Source: Polyangium jinanense (GTDB taxonomy: Bacteria > Myxococcota > Polyangia > Polyangiales > Polyangiaceae). Taken from it: DNA of 30,423 nt. The notes below the pieces were generated by a model. It was not told the origin of the DNA. It saw only the letters and a program-made list of their open reading frames with translations, and searched no databases. The translations under genes and the position numbers were made by a program. The stretch spans positions 1-30,423 of the forward strand of contig NZ_JAGTJJ010000096.1 in the NCBI RefSeq assembly GCF_028435365.1. The letters run 5' to 3'. Of this stretch, positions 1-6,641 are shown piece by piece (the first letter of the stretch is position 1; every line of letters starts with the position of its first letter).

Positions 1-183
1 GAATTCGACGCTTGGCGGAAGCGCAATCAGTATCAGCCGATGTCGTCGAGAAAGTTCTACAGGCGCACGGGCATGAGGTCCGCCTCGAACGGGACGGCTC
101 GCATGTACCCGGTCACGGTGATGCGTACCGTCCCCGGGCCCTATGGCGCGAGCGATTACGACCACGAGGGGGGCGACGAATGA
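1..183 (+). CDS. C-terminal tail of an unidentified protein (possibly a replication helicase/primase), cut by the window edge
   Basis: The frame is open from base 1 to TGA 181-183 and gives 60 residues with strongly G/C-biased third codon positions, as expected for a real gene here. The pattern FDAWRKRN...PMSSRKFYRRTGMR...ARMYPVTVMRT resembles the small C-terminal winged-helix segment of D5/P4-type primase-helicases, where a Trp-containing helix is followed by a Ser-Arg-x-Phe helix and a basic beta hairpin. That likeness is by eye only. The stop overlaps the ATG of the next gene (ATGA), so the two are translationally coupled, and a replication role would fit the primase-like neighbour. The start and any catalytic domain lie outside the window. 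It could equally be another DNA-binding protein. Confidence 0.5.
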   Translation, partial: EFDAWRKRNQYQPMSSRKFYRRTGMRSASNGTARMYPVTVMRTVPGPYGASDYDHEGGDE

Positions 184-1061
184 CGCGCTACAGCTACCCC
201 CAGCGCCGCCCGTCTTCGCCGTGGGGCTCGACGTCGGGCAGACGGCCGGCCGGGCGTTCGTCGCCTGCTTCCGCCTCGCCGCGCGTGCGCCTCGATGATG
301 CGTCCTTCGCCCGCGTGCTGGACACCCTCGCGCGTCTCGGCTCCCTCGAGAGCGATCACGCTGCGCCCGTTGCGCGCGCTCTCGACCGTGCTGGGTTGCT
401 TGATCGTTCGGTCCGCGCGGGGTGGACGGCGCTTCCTGCCTTCGATGTCCTCGCGCGGGCGCTCCCCACGGCCGAGCTCGTCGGCGCTGGGCTCGCGCGT
501 CTCGACGCGGGCGGGATGCGCCCGCAGTGGCCCGCGCACCGTCTCTTGATCCCATGGACGGCCGAGGCGAGCGCGGAGCACGAGCAAGGGCGCACCTTCG
601 CCCGGCGCTCGCTCCTACCCCCCGACGAGCGCTTTCCCGTCACGATATGGCCCCCCGGGCGGCGTGCTCGCGGCCTACTTCGGATCGGCGCGGAGTACGC
701 GGCGAACGAGGCGCGGCGCGTGCTGCTCCCCGACGCCCTGGACGCGCTCGCGTTGCTCGCGTACGCCGAGGCCCGCGGGCGGGCTGCCGTTGCGTTCGTC
801 GTGCCGTGGCTCGAATGGCTCCCCCTCGATGGTTTGCCCTTCGCCGCGGGCGAGCGTCTCCACGTGTCGATCCCGCGCCCGTACGGGTATGAGCTCGCGC
901 GCCGCCTCGCCGCTCGCGGGGTCAAGGTGCACGAGCTCGCGCCGCCCGTGGGCACGTTGTGGGGGGAGACGTGGGAAGCCTACCGCGCCGAGGCCGAACG
1001 CGAGGCCGAGGCGGGCAGCGAGCGTGGCGAGCACGAGGCCGATCCCAGTGCTCGCGCGTGA
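180..1061 (+). CDS. TOPRIM/primase-like protein, apparently without catalytic residues
   Basis: This 293-residue protein starts at ATG 180, chosen because it overlaps the previous stop; an upstream ATG at 12 would overlap the better-coded first gene. From about residue 110 it follows the layout of phage and plasmid DnaG-like primases: RLLIPWT (121-127), a RRSLLPPDERFP stretch, then a TOPRIM-like core. The usual acidic EG of the first TOPRIM motif reads LPDALDALAL (183-192), and the usual DxD motif reads IPRPYGYE (231-238). The later GKDW-type motif reads GTLWGET. The metal-binding Glu and both Asp therefore seem substituted. The fold assignment is an inference. If right, the protein is a non-catalytic or decaying primase relative in a replication module. 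The first 40 residues are Ser/Arg/Pro-rich and may be mis-framed or disordered. Confidence 0.6.
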   Translation: MTRYSYPQRRPSSPWGSTSGRRPAGRSSPASASPRVRLDDASFARVLDTLARLGSLESDHAAPVARALDRAGLLDRSVRAGWTALPAFDVLARALPTAELVGAGLARLDAGGMRPQWPAHRLLIPWTAEASAEHEQGRTFARRSLLPPDERFPVTIWPPGRRARGLLRIGAEYAANEARRVLLPDALDALALLAYAEARGRAAVAFVVPWLEWLPLDGLPFAAGERLHVSIPRPYGYELARRLAARGVKVHELAPPVGTLWGETWEAYRAEAEREAEAGSERGEHEADPSARA

Positions 1062-1091
1062 CGAACGCGAGGACGAGCAAGGTCGCGAGTT

Positions 1092-2324
1092 TCAGGGCCC
1101 CGCGCCGCCGCTCGTAGTGGGGGGACCGCCCTTGATACGGAGTGCGCGCAGGAGGTTCGATAGCGCCGCATCGAATTTTGCAGGGTCCGTGTCTGCCCCC
1201 TCGAAGTCCGCAACAACCCGCTCGCGAACGGCTTCGGCGAGATCTTCGCGCGGCGGTTGCCAGCCCGTGAACACGTAGTTGTCGAGCCGGATCGGGATTA
1301 GCAATGTCTCGCCACCCTCGCGCGCTTCGCGGCCGAGAGTGAGTTCAATCTCGTTCAGAACGCCGCTCCGGACGAGGGAATTCTTCGAGCAGACGAGGAC
1401 CACACGATCATGCTCGTTCACGCCCTTCCGCATCATCCGATGAAGTTTTTCGCCTGGCTCCGCGTGCTCCGAGAAGAGGAAGACGCGGACCCCGTTCTTG
1501 TGTAGAGCTTCGTAGAGTCTCTTTGCAAACTTCTCGTCGGGTGATCCGTAGCTGATGAATGTTGAGCGCATCATGTCGAATACACTCCCGCTAGCGGCCT
1601 GCGCCGCTTCAATCATGTATATGGACGCAATCGAAGGCACTCCGGCACGCGTGAGGAAGTCTTCTAAGCGCGACGCGGGCAAGCGAACAGATTGTATGAC
1701 GGTGTCAAAATCGACAAAACTTGGTCCTGTGTGGACCAAGGGCGGATCGGCACTGGATAGCGGCGAGACGTCGATGCTCGATAATACGCAATACTGGAAG
1801 ATCGCTCCGTCGAACCGCGCATCGCTTAGGTTTGCGCTGGTGAGGTTCGCGCGGGTGAGTTTCGCGCCCGTGAGGTCTGCTCGGGTGAGGTTCGCGTCGG
1901 TGAGGTCTGCTCGGGTGAGGTCTGCTCGGGTGAGGTCTGCTCGGGTGAGGTTCGCGCCGCGGAGGTTTGCGCCGCGGAGGTCCGCGCCGGTGAGGCTCGC
2001 GCCGGTGAGGTTCGCGGTCACGAGATCCGCGGCAAGGAGGACTGCCCCGGTGAGAATCGCGCCGTTCAGGTCCGCGCCGTGCAGATTCGCGCGGTAAAGA
2101 TCTGCGCGGGTGAGATCCGCGGCCAGGAGGACCGCCCCGGCCAAGTCCGCGCCGGTGAGATGCGCTTCAAAAAAGCTCGTGTAGGAGAGGTTTGCGCCGG
2201 TGAGGACTGCGCGGATGAGTTCCGAGCCTGCGAAGAAGCGCTCTCCATTCGTGTAGCGCGCAAATAGCTCCTGCGCGCTTCGCGGCGGCCTGTAGGCCGA
2301 TGGTTGGGGAGCCTGCCTTGCCAT
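1092..2324 (-). CDS. Pentapeptide-repeat protein with C-terminal TIR domain (copy 1)
   Basis: 410 residues. A short lead (PPRSAQELFARY) precedes about 26 pentapeptide repeats of the A(D/N)Lxx type (residues 37-175), which fold as a right-handed quadrilateral beta helix. A linker (176-250) has EDFLTRAG and IYMIEAAQA. The TIR domain (254 to about 395) opens with STFISYGSPDEKFAKRLYE and continues GVRVFLFSEHAEPGEKL and VLVCSKNSL. The helix that carries the catalytic Glu of TIR NAD-hydrolases is present as GVLNEIEL, with Glu325 the likely equivalent; the usual Trp before it is Gly. Bacterial TIR proteins often cleave NAD+ or signal in antiphage defence, so an effector role is plausible but inferred. 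A close paralogue lies immediately upstream on the same strand. No signal peptide or membrane segment is seen. Confidence 0.88.
   Translation of the reverse strand: MARQAPQPSAYRPPRSAQELFARYTNGERFFAGSELIRAVLTGANLSYTSFFEAHLTGADLAGAVLLAADLTRADLYRANLHGADLNGAILTGAVLLAADLVTANLTGASLTGADLRGANLRGANLTRADLTRADLTRADLTDANLTRADLTGAKLTRANLTSANLSDARFDGAIFQYCVLSSIDVSPLSSADPPLVHTGPSFVDFDTVIQSVRLPASRLEDFLTRAGVPSIASIYMIEAAQAASGSVFDMMRSTFISYGSPDEKFAKRLYEALHKNGVRVFLFSEHAEPGEKLHRMMRKGVNEHDRVVLVCSKNSLVRSGVLNEIELTLGREAREGGETLLIPIRLDNYVFTGWQPPREDLAEAVRERVVADFEGADTDPAKFDAALSNLLRALRIKGGPPTTSGGAGP
1871..1945 (-). repeat. Exact 15-bp repeats inside the pentapeptide region
   Basis: On the plus strand the 15-mer TGAGGTCTGCTCGGG occurs at 1871, 1901, 1916 and 1931, the last three back to back. 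Each copy encodes one pentapeptide (ADLTR on the minus strand). Identity at the DNA level, not just protein level, indicates recent slippage or unequal exchange that added whole pentapeptides without shifting frame. Confidence 0.85.
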
Positions 2325-2501
2325 CCTCGGCCATGTTCGATCGCGCCGTCATGAGGCGTCAAGAAACGCGTTCGGCGCGGCTCGACGTTCGCGCGGTCGC
2401 GGCGCTCGTCCCCCTCGCGGCCGTGCACAAGCTCGATGGCCAGCGGCGGCGCGCAGCGGGGTCAAGGTGACGTCCAGGGACCGCGGAGGGGCATCGAGGC
2501 C

Positions 2502-2565
2502 CCTCGGCGCGGCTCGCGCGTCGTGACGGGCGCAGCGGGCCGAGGACGGGTAAGGCACGGCGATC
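2502..2565. repeat. Upstream segment shared by both TIR genes
   Basis: The 5' flank of TIR copy 1 is the interval 2325-2572. Part of it (2502-2565) matches 3783-3838, upstream of TIR copy 2, through blocks such as CCTCGGCGCGGCTCGCGC, CCGAGGACGGG and GGCGATCG. Both flanks also carry a GTCGATCGCGC or TTCGATCGCGC block near the gene start. The duplication that made the two TIR genes therefore included upstream, probably regulatory, DNA. No clear promoter boxes are visible. Confidence 0.6.
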
Positions 2566-2572
2566 GCCGCTC

Positions 2573-3724
2573 TCAGGGAGCGGGGGGCCCGCTTGGCGCT
2601 GGTGGCCCGGCCTTGATCCGAAGCGCGCCGAGGAGCTGCGATAGCCCCCGAGCAAATTTCGCGGGGTCCGTGTCCGCACCCTCGAAGTCCGCGACGACGC
2701 GCTCGCGAACGGCTTCGGCGAGATCTTCCCGCTTAGGTTTCCATCCCTTGAACACGTAGTTATCGAGCCGGATCGGGATTAGCAACGTCTCGCCGCCCTC
2801 GCGCGCTTCGCGGCCGAGAGTGAGTTCAATCTCGTTTAGAACGCCGTCCCGATCGAGGGATCTCTTCGAGCATACAAGGATCACACGATCATGCTCGTTC
2901 ACGCCCTTCCGCATCATCCGATGAAGTTTTTCGCCTGGCTCCGCGTGCTCCGAGAAGAGGAAGACGCGGACCCCGTTCTTGTGCAACGCCTCGTAAAGCT
3001 GTCTCGCGAAAGCCTCATCAGGGGAACCGTAGCTGATGAATGTCGATCGCATCATATCGAATATGCTCCCGCTAACGGCCTGCGCCGCTTCGATCATGTA
3101 GAGTGCTGCAACTGAGGGTAAGCCGGCGCGCATGAGAAAATCCTCGAGACGCGGCGCTCGGGCAGATCGGACGATTGAATGAAAGTCGATAAAACTCGGT
3201 CCCGCATGAATTATAGAGTCATTGCTCTTGCATAGTGCCGACAAGTCGACATTTGACAAAACGCAAAAACCGACTTTGGCTCGTTCGAAGAGCGCACTGG
3301 TCAGATATGCTCCCTGAAAGTTCGCACCTACGAGGTCCGCACCGGTGAGGTGCGTGCCGCTGAGATCCGCACCGATGAGGTTCGCGCCGCTCAGTATCGC
3401 GCCGGTGAGCTTTGCGCACAGGACATTTACGTGCAGGAGGTTCGTCCGGATGAGGCTCGCACCGGCGAGGTTTGCGCCAGTGAGGTTCGCGCTCCAAAGG
3501 TTTGCGCCGGTGAGGATTCCGTTCCGGAGGTTCGCGCCGGTGAGGTCCGTCCGGATGAGGTTCGCGCCGGTGAGGTTTGCGCCAGTGAGGTTTGCGCTCA
3601 TAAGGCTTGCGCCGCTGAGGTCAGCTTGGACAAACCATCGCTCCCCCATTGCGTACCGATCAAGTAGCTCCTTCGCGCTTTGCGGCGGCTTGTAGTCCGA
3701 TGGGTCGCGATCCTGGCTCGCCAT
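2573..3724 (-). CDS. Pentapeptide-repeat protein with C-terminal TIR domain (copy 2)
   Basis: 383 residues from ATG 3724. This start gives MASQDRDPSDYKPPQSAKELLDRY, matching the N-terminus of copy 1; an ATG ten codons earlier is possible but has no counterpart there. About 22 pentapeptides (ANLTG type) occupy residues 34-150, followed by the same linker as copy 1. The TIR domain (227 to about 370) is almost identical to copy 1: STFISYGSPDEAFARQLYE, the GVRVFLFSEHAEPGEKL block, and the putative catalytic Glu298 in GVLNEIEL. The TIR DNA is far better conserved between the copies than the repeat-region DNA, so the repeat scaffold has diverged while the enzymatic half is held constant. The copies are separated by about 250 bp and could be co-transcribed or driven by duplicated promoters. 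Confidence 0.88.
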   Translation of the reverse strand: MASQDRDPSDYKPPQSAKELLDRYAMGERWFVQADLSGASLMSANLTGANLTGANLIRTDLTGANLRNGILTGANLWSANLTGANLAGASLIRTNLLHVNVLCAKLTGAILSGANLIGADLSGTHLTGADLVGANFQGAYLTSALFERAKVGFCVLSNVDLSALCKSNDSIIHAGPSFIDFHSIVRSARAPRLEDFLMRAGLPSVAALYMIEAAQAVSGSIFDMMRSTFISYGSPDEAFARQLYEALHKNGVRVFLFSEHAEPGEKLHRMMRKGVNEHDRVILVCSKRSLDRDGVLNEIELTLGREAREGGETLLIPIRLDNYVFKGWKPKREDLAEAVRERVVADFEGADTDPAKFARGLSQLLGALRIKAGPPAPSGPPAP

Positions 3725-4389
3725 GCGCGAACATGGTCGATCGCGCGGGACCAACCCGTCAAGGGAGGAGGGCGGCGGGGTGCCTCGGCGCGGCTCGCGC
3801 CTCGCGACGTGCCGAGGACGGGCAAGGCAGGGCGATCGGGTCGCGGGGTGTGCTCGTGCTCCTCGCAGCCGAGGTCTGGCTCGACGTTCGGCGCGCTCGC
3901 GGCGGCGCGTACCTCTCCCGATGCCATGCGCGAGCCCGCGGCGGGAAGCTCCTCGGCCTCGGCGGGCGCGTTGTGCGGGCCGCTAGGGGGGCGCCATGAC
4001 GCCAGGCTCGACGCCGGCCTCGTGCTCGCAGCGGCGCGGGGTGTCCGCGCCGCGAGGGGTGTAGCTGGCTGGCGCTCGCGGCTCGGCTTACGGTCGCGCG
4101 CTACCGGGCCGAGGACGCACCGACGGGGGACGGGGGACCTCGCGCCCGTGGGGAGCTGCTACCGGGCGTCCTCGCGGCGATGGGGGCCGCTGGGGGGCCC
4201 GCTGGCGTTCGGCGAGGTACGCGCGGCGCTGGGGGACCATGCGCGCGCCGAGGCGCCGCCCGTGCTCCGTGCCGCCGCTGCGCGGACGGGGGGAGAGCGG
4301 CGAGGGGGAGCGATCGGCAAGGTGCTCGTGGCGCTCGTGCTCGTCCTCACCCTCGATGCTCTCCGGCTCCTATGGGGCGCCGCTCGTGC
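3725..4389. other. Very GC-rich stretch without a convincing intact gene
   Basis: The first part (to about 3840) repeats the flank of the other TIR gene. From about 3840 to 4390 all six frames are partly open, as expected at this GC content, and no frame keeps protein-like composition throughout. Short plausible stretches switch frames: EGCSWLALAARLTVARYRAE at about 4055-4110, then GEVRAALGDHARAEAPPVLR at about 4213-4272. This could be a decayed gene between the TIR genes and the iteron region, but I cannot assign a family. Confidence 0.4.
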
Positions 4390-4656
4390 TGACGGTTCTG
4401 ACGGATCGCTGACGGATCGCCCCCCTATCCGTCAGTCTTTTTGCCAAGCGTTCCGCGCCCTTGGCGGACACCCTGACGGAACTGACACCTCTTTGCAGGG
4501 GGGGGACCTATACGCGTGCGCGCACGCGCGCCTATGGCGCCATAGGGGCCGTTATCCGTCAGATCCGTCAGCACGGCCGCAAGCATGCGAAACCGCTGCC
4601 AAAAATGCTGACGGTTCCTCCCCTCGATGCGTCAGTGATCCGTCAAGGATGCGTCA
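4390..4656. repeat. Iteron-like TGACGGATC cluster with two 16-bp palindromes (candidate origin or operator)
   Basis: The 9-mer TGACGGATC or near variants occur on the plus strand at 4390, 4399, 4410, 4474 (TGACGGAAC) and 4609. Reverse-complement copies lie at 4427, 4554, 4562 and 4637, with GATGCGTCA variants at 4626 and 4648. Between them lie two perfect palindromes: CGCGTGCGCGCACGCG (4513-4528) and CCTATGGCGCCATAGG (4531-4546). Clustered short repeats in both orientations around dyads are typical of plasmid or phage origins, partition sites and repressor operators. Inside an element with primase-like genes, a replication or maintenance site is the simplest reading, but this is inference. 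Confidence 0.6.
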
Positions 4657-4833
4657 GGGCGGGCCATTCCCGCGCCGCCGCTCGCACTCCTCGCGCGATG
4701 GCCGAGGAGCTTTGCACAGATTGGCGAGGCTGTGCATTCTGTAGGCATACCTCTGAAAACAGTGTGGGAGTATGTCGGGCGTATGGGAGGCGACTTTCCC
4801 GCGAAATCCCCTACGCGCCGAAATCGCCGGTGA
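4639..4833 (+). pseudogene. Short helix-turn-helix-like coding remnant without a start codon
   Basis: One frame is open from 4639 to TGA 4831-4833 and reads like real protein: LALLARWPRSFAQIGEAV (4681-4734) followed by HSVGIPLKTVWEYVGRMGG (4735-4791) and a basic tail. The FAQIGEAV...IPLKTVWEYV part resembles a helix-turn-helix. No ATG, GTG or TTG lies between the upstream TGA (4636-4638, within the iteron cluster) and the conserved-looking part, so it is either a decayed gene, the 3' part of one interrupted by the iteron region, or one using a rare start. Local base composition is less GC-rich than its neighbours. Product unknown. Confidence 0.35.
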
Positions 4834-4871
4834 CGCTGGGAACACGACGAATCCTGCGATCTCGTGCGTAT

Positions 4872-5000
4872 CGTGCACGTGAATGTCGCGGCCGTTTCCC
4901 CTCACCGCTCTCGTTTCGTGCACGCTATCCGCGAAAAACGCGCGTCGCTGCGCCTCGCCCCTGGCCGCAATGGCGCCGCGTTGCTATGCTCCGCGTGCAC
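4872..5000. promoter_or_regulatory. Three CGTGCAC sites before the ribbon-helix-helix gene
   Basis: CGTGCAC, with the palindromic core GTGCAC, occurs at 4872-4878, 4917-4923 and 4994-5000, the last one base before the ATG at 5002. A TATGCT hexamer (4985-4990) could be a -10 box giving a nearly leaderless transcript. Ribbon-helix-helix proteins commonly repress their own promoter through short repeated sites, so these are candidate operators for the next gene. This rests on pattern only. Confidence 0.35.
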
Positions 5001-5001
5001 A

Positions 5002-6105
5002 ATGGGCCGCCCCCGACGATGTTTCAGTGAGCCGGCCTCCGAATTCGTGTCCTTTCGGCTCACGCGGGCCGAGGCCGAGGCGCTGCAATCAGCGGCCGAG
5101 GAGGCCGGGATCGCGAGGAACGAATACGCCCGGCGCACGATGCTCGGCCATCTGTCCAGCCGAGGCTACGCGCCGCCCGCGCCGCCTCGTGCTCTTCGCC
5201 GCGTCTCCCCCGTCGATGCCGGTCCGCGCGAGCCGATCCCGCTGCGCGCATCCTCCGCGCCCGCGCTCGCCGAGGCGCCTGCGTGCCGCAACGTGGTGAG
5301 CCTCGATGCGCGCCCCCCTCCGCGCTCGCCGAGGCGCCCGTCCTCGGCCGCTGCGCGCCGATCGATCGGGACGAGCGCACCCCATGCCGCTTCCCTCGCC
5401 GATCCGCCTCTCGACGCCGCGCCCGTCCTCGCCGAGGCGCGCCCGCTGCGCCCGTCTGTCGAGACGAACGGAGCCGCGCCGCCCCCTGCTCCCCGCGATG
5501 CCGGTCCGGCCGATCGTCCCCCGTCCGCGCCCGCCGAGGCCGAGGCGCCTCGCCGCGAGCCGCGCGAGCCGATCGGCGAGGACGAGCGGCGCCTCGATGA
5601 TCCGGGCGGCCCGGCGTCCCCTCGCGCCGCCGCCGCGCCCGCCGAGGCCGAGGTAGCTCTCGACGCCCGGCCGGCGCTTCCGACGCTCGCCGCGAGCGCG
5701 ACGCGCGAGGCTCACGAGGCCGGCCTCGATGCGCCCGCCGAGGCCGATCCGGATCACGCTCTCGACGCGCCGCCCGCGTCCGTGCACGAGATCGCCGGGG
5801 CCGCTTCGAACGAGGCGCGCCTCGATGATCCCCCGGAGCTCTCCGAAGCAGCGGCGGCCGTCCTCGCGGCGGCGCGGTCCCTCGCGGCGCTGGATCCCTC
5901 CGCGCCGATTCCCGCGCCCGTGCTCGTCCTCGAGGCGCACGTCGGCGGGATGTCCCTCGAGGAAGCGCGCGCGGCCGTGCTCGTGCTCGTCACGCGCGGC
6001 GAGCTCGCGGCCGAGGCGGGCGACGACGCGAGCGGCCTCGCGCCGATCGATGCGTCCGGACGAACCATCGCAGCGGTCCGCCTCGCGACCGCAAGGCAGG
6101 ATTGA
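5002..6105 (+). CDS. Ribbon-helix-helix DNA-binding protein with long Pro/Ala-rich linker (MobC/CopG-like)
   Basis: 367 residues from ATG 5002 (MGRPRRCFSEPASEFVSF). The N-terminus fits a ribbon-helix-helix fold of the plasmid mobilisation accessory (MobC) or CopG type: strand EFVSFRLT (14-21), helix RAEAEALQSAAEEAG, then helix IARNEYARRTMLGHL. Residues 60-285 are Pro/Ala/Arg/Glu-rich and low in complexity, probably disordered. The last 85 residues regain structure (AAAAVLAAARSLAAL, SLEEARAAVLVLVTRGELAAEAG) and look like a winged helix, so the protein may have a DNA-binding module at each end. The stop overlaps the next start (TTGA at 6102). No relaxase gene is visible nearby, so a partition or repressor role is as likely as mobilisation. 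Upstream GTGCAC sites could be its operators. Confidence 0.6.
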   Translation: MGRPRRCFSEPASEFVSFRLTRAEAEALQSAAEEAGIARNEYARRTMLGHLSSRGYAPPAPPRALRRVSPVDAGPREPIPLRASSAPALAEAPACRNVVSLDARPPPRSPRRPSSAAARRSIGTSAPHAASLADPPLDAAPVLAEARPLRPSVETNGAAPPPAPRDAGPADRPPSAPAEAEAPRREPREPIGEDERRLDDPGGPASPRAAAAPAEAEVALDARPALPTLAASATREAHEAGLDAPAEADPDHALDAPPASVHEIAGAASNEARLDDPPELSEAAAAVLAAARSLAALDPSAPIPAPVLVLEAHVGGMSLEEARAAVLVLVTRGELAAEAGDDASGLAPIDASGRTIAAVRLATARQD

Positions 6106-6626
6106 CCGTGCTCCCGAACCTGGCGGTCGAGGTGGCATTCTGGCAAAAGGCGTTCGGCCTCGATGATTGGACGATCGAGGCGCGCCACGTCGAGGATCTC
6201 CGGTATCCGTGCAATGAGGCGGGCGCGGGATACCCGACGAAGGGCGAACGCATGGCGGGATTGTGCACGGTCGATCGCAATGCGAGCAGCGCGAGGATCG
6301 CCGTTCGCACGCCTCGCACGCTGCGCCAGCTACGGCAATGGCCCGAGGCCGTCTGTCACGAGGTAATGCACGTCCTCGGCGCGGCCTACCGCGCGCCGGG
6401 GTGGACCATCGAAAAGGAACACGTCGTGATCAATGTCGTTGCCCCGATGCTGGTCAAAGCGAAACGCAAGGATCCGGCGCTCGCGGCGCGCACGGCCAGG
6501 CTCTTCGCCGAGACGTGCCGGCGCTGCGTTGCTGCGCCCTCTCCGCCCACGGTATCGCCGATTATCGCGGAACCCGAACGAGTCGCCGCAATGAGTGTTT
6601 CGCCGCCCGCGTGCGGCGCTCGATGA
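6102..6626 (+). CDS. Small zincin-like protein with HExxH motif
   Basis: 174 residues, starting at TTG 6102 inside the end of the previous gene; GTG 6108 is an alternative. The sequence has WTIEARHVED (23-32), then VCHEVMHVLG (84-93) containing HExxH at 86-90, followed by WTIEKEHVVINVVAPML (101-117), where Glu105 or His107 could be the third zinc ligand. The order WxI...HExxH...EEHVV is seen in small metallopeptidase-like proteins encoded by phages and plasmids, some recalling SprT or antirestriction-type zincins. Substrate and role are unknown. Tight coupling to the ribbon-helix-helix gene suggests a shared element-encoded function. The final 35 residues are variable and Pro/Ala-rich. Confidence 0.65.
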   Translation: MTVLPNLAVEVAFWQKAFGLDDWTIEARHVEDLRYPCNEAGAGYPTKGERMAGLCTVDRNASSARIAVRTPRTLRQLRQWPEAVCHEVMHVLGAAYRAPGWTIEKEHVVINVVAPMLVKAKRKDPALAARTARLFAETCRRCVAAPSPPTVSPIIAEPERVAAMSVSPPACGAR

Positions 6627-6641
6627 AAGGAAGCATTCACC

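Noticed and set aside
143..298. 51-codon plus-strand frame containing VFAVGLDVGQTAGRAFVAC
   Set aside because: It resembles an RNase H-like strand by chance but overlaps two better-supported frames, has no ribosome-binding site and stops early. A frameshift in the TOPRIM-like gene here cannot be excluded.
2333..2470. Small plus-strand frames upstream of both TIR genes (2333-2470 and about 3735-3999), each starting near ATG-(T/G)TC-GAT-CGC
   Set aside because: Only the first few residues match; the rest diverges and is Arg/Ala-rich low complexity. They are better explained as duplicated upstream DNA than as small antitoxin-like genes.
3680..4744. 354-codon plus-strand frame
   Set aside because: It begins inside the TIR gene on the other strand, runs through the iterons and palindromes, and has Arg/Ala/Gly-rich shadow composition.
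4461..5030. 189-codon frame across the iteron region
   Set aside because: It would translate the repeats and palindromes, and it overlaps a more protein-like frame at 4639-4833 and the RHH start.
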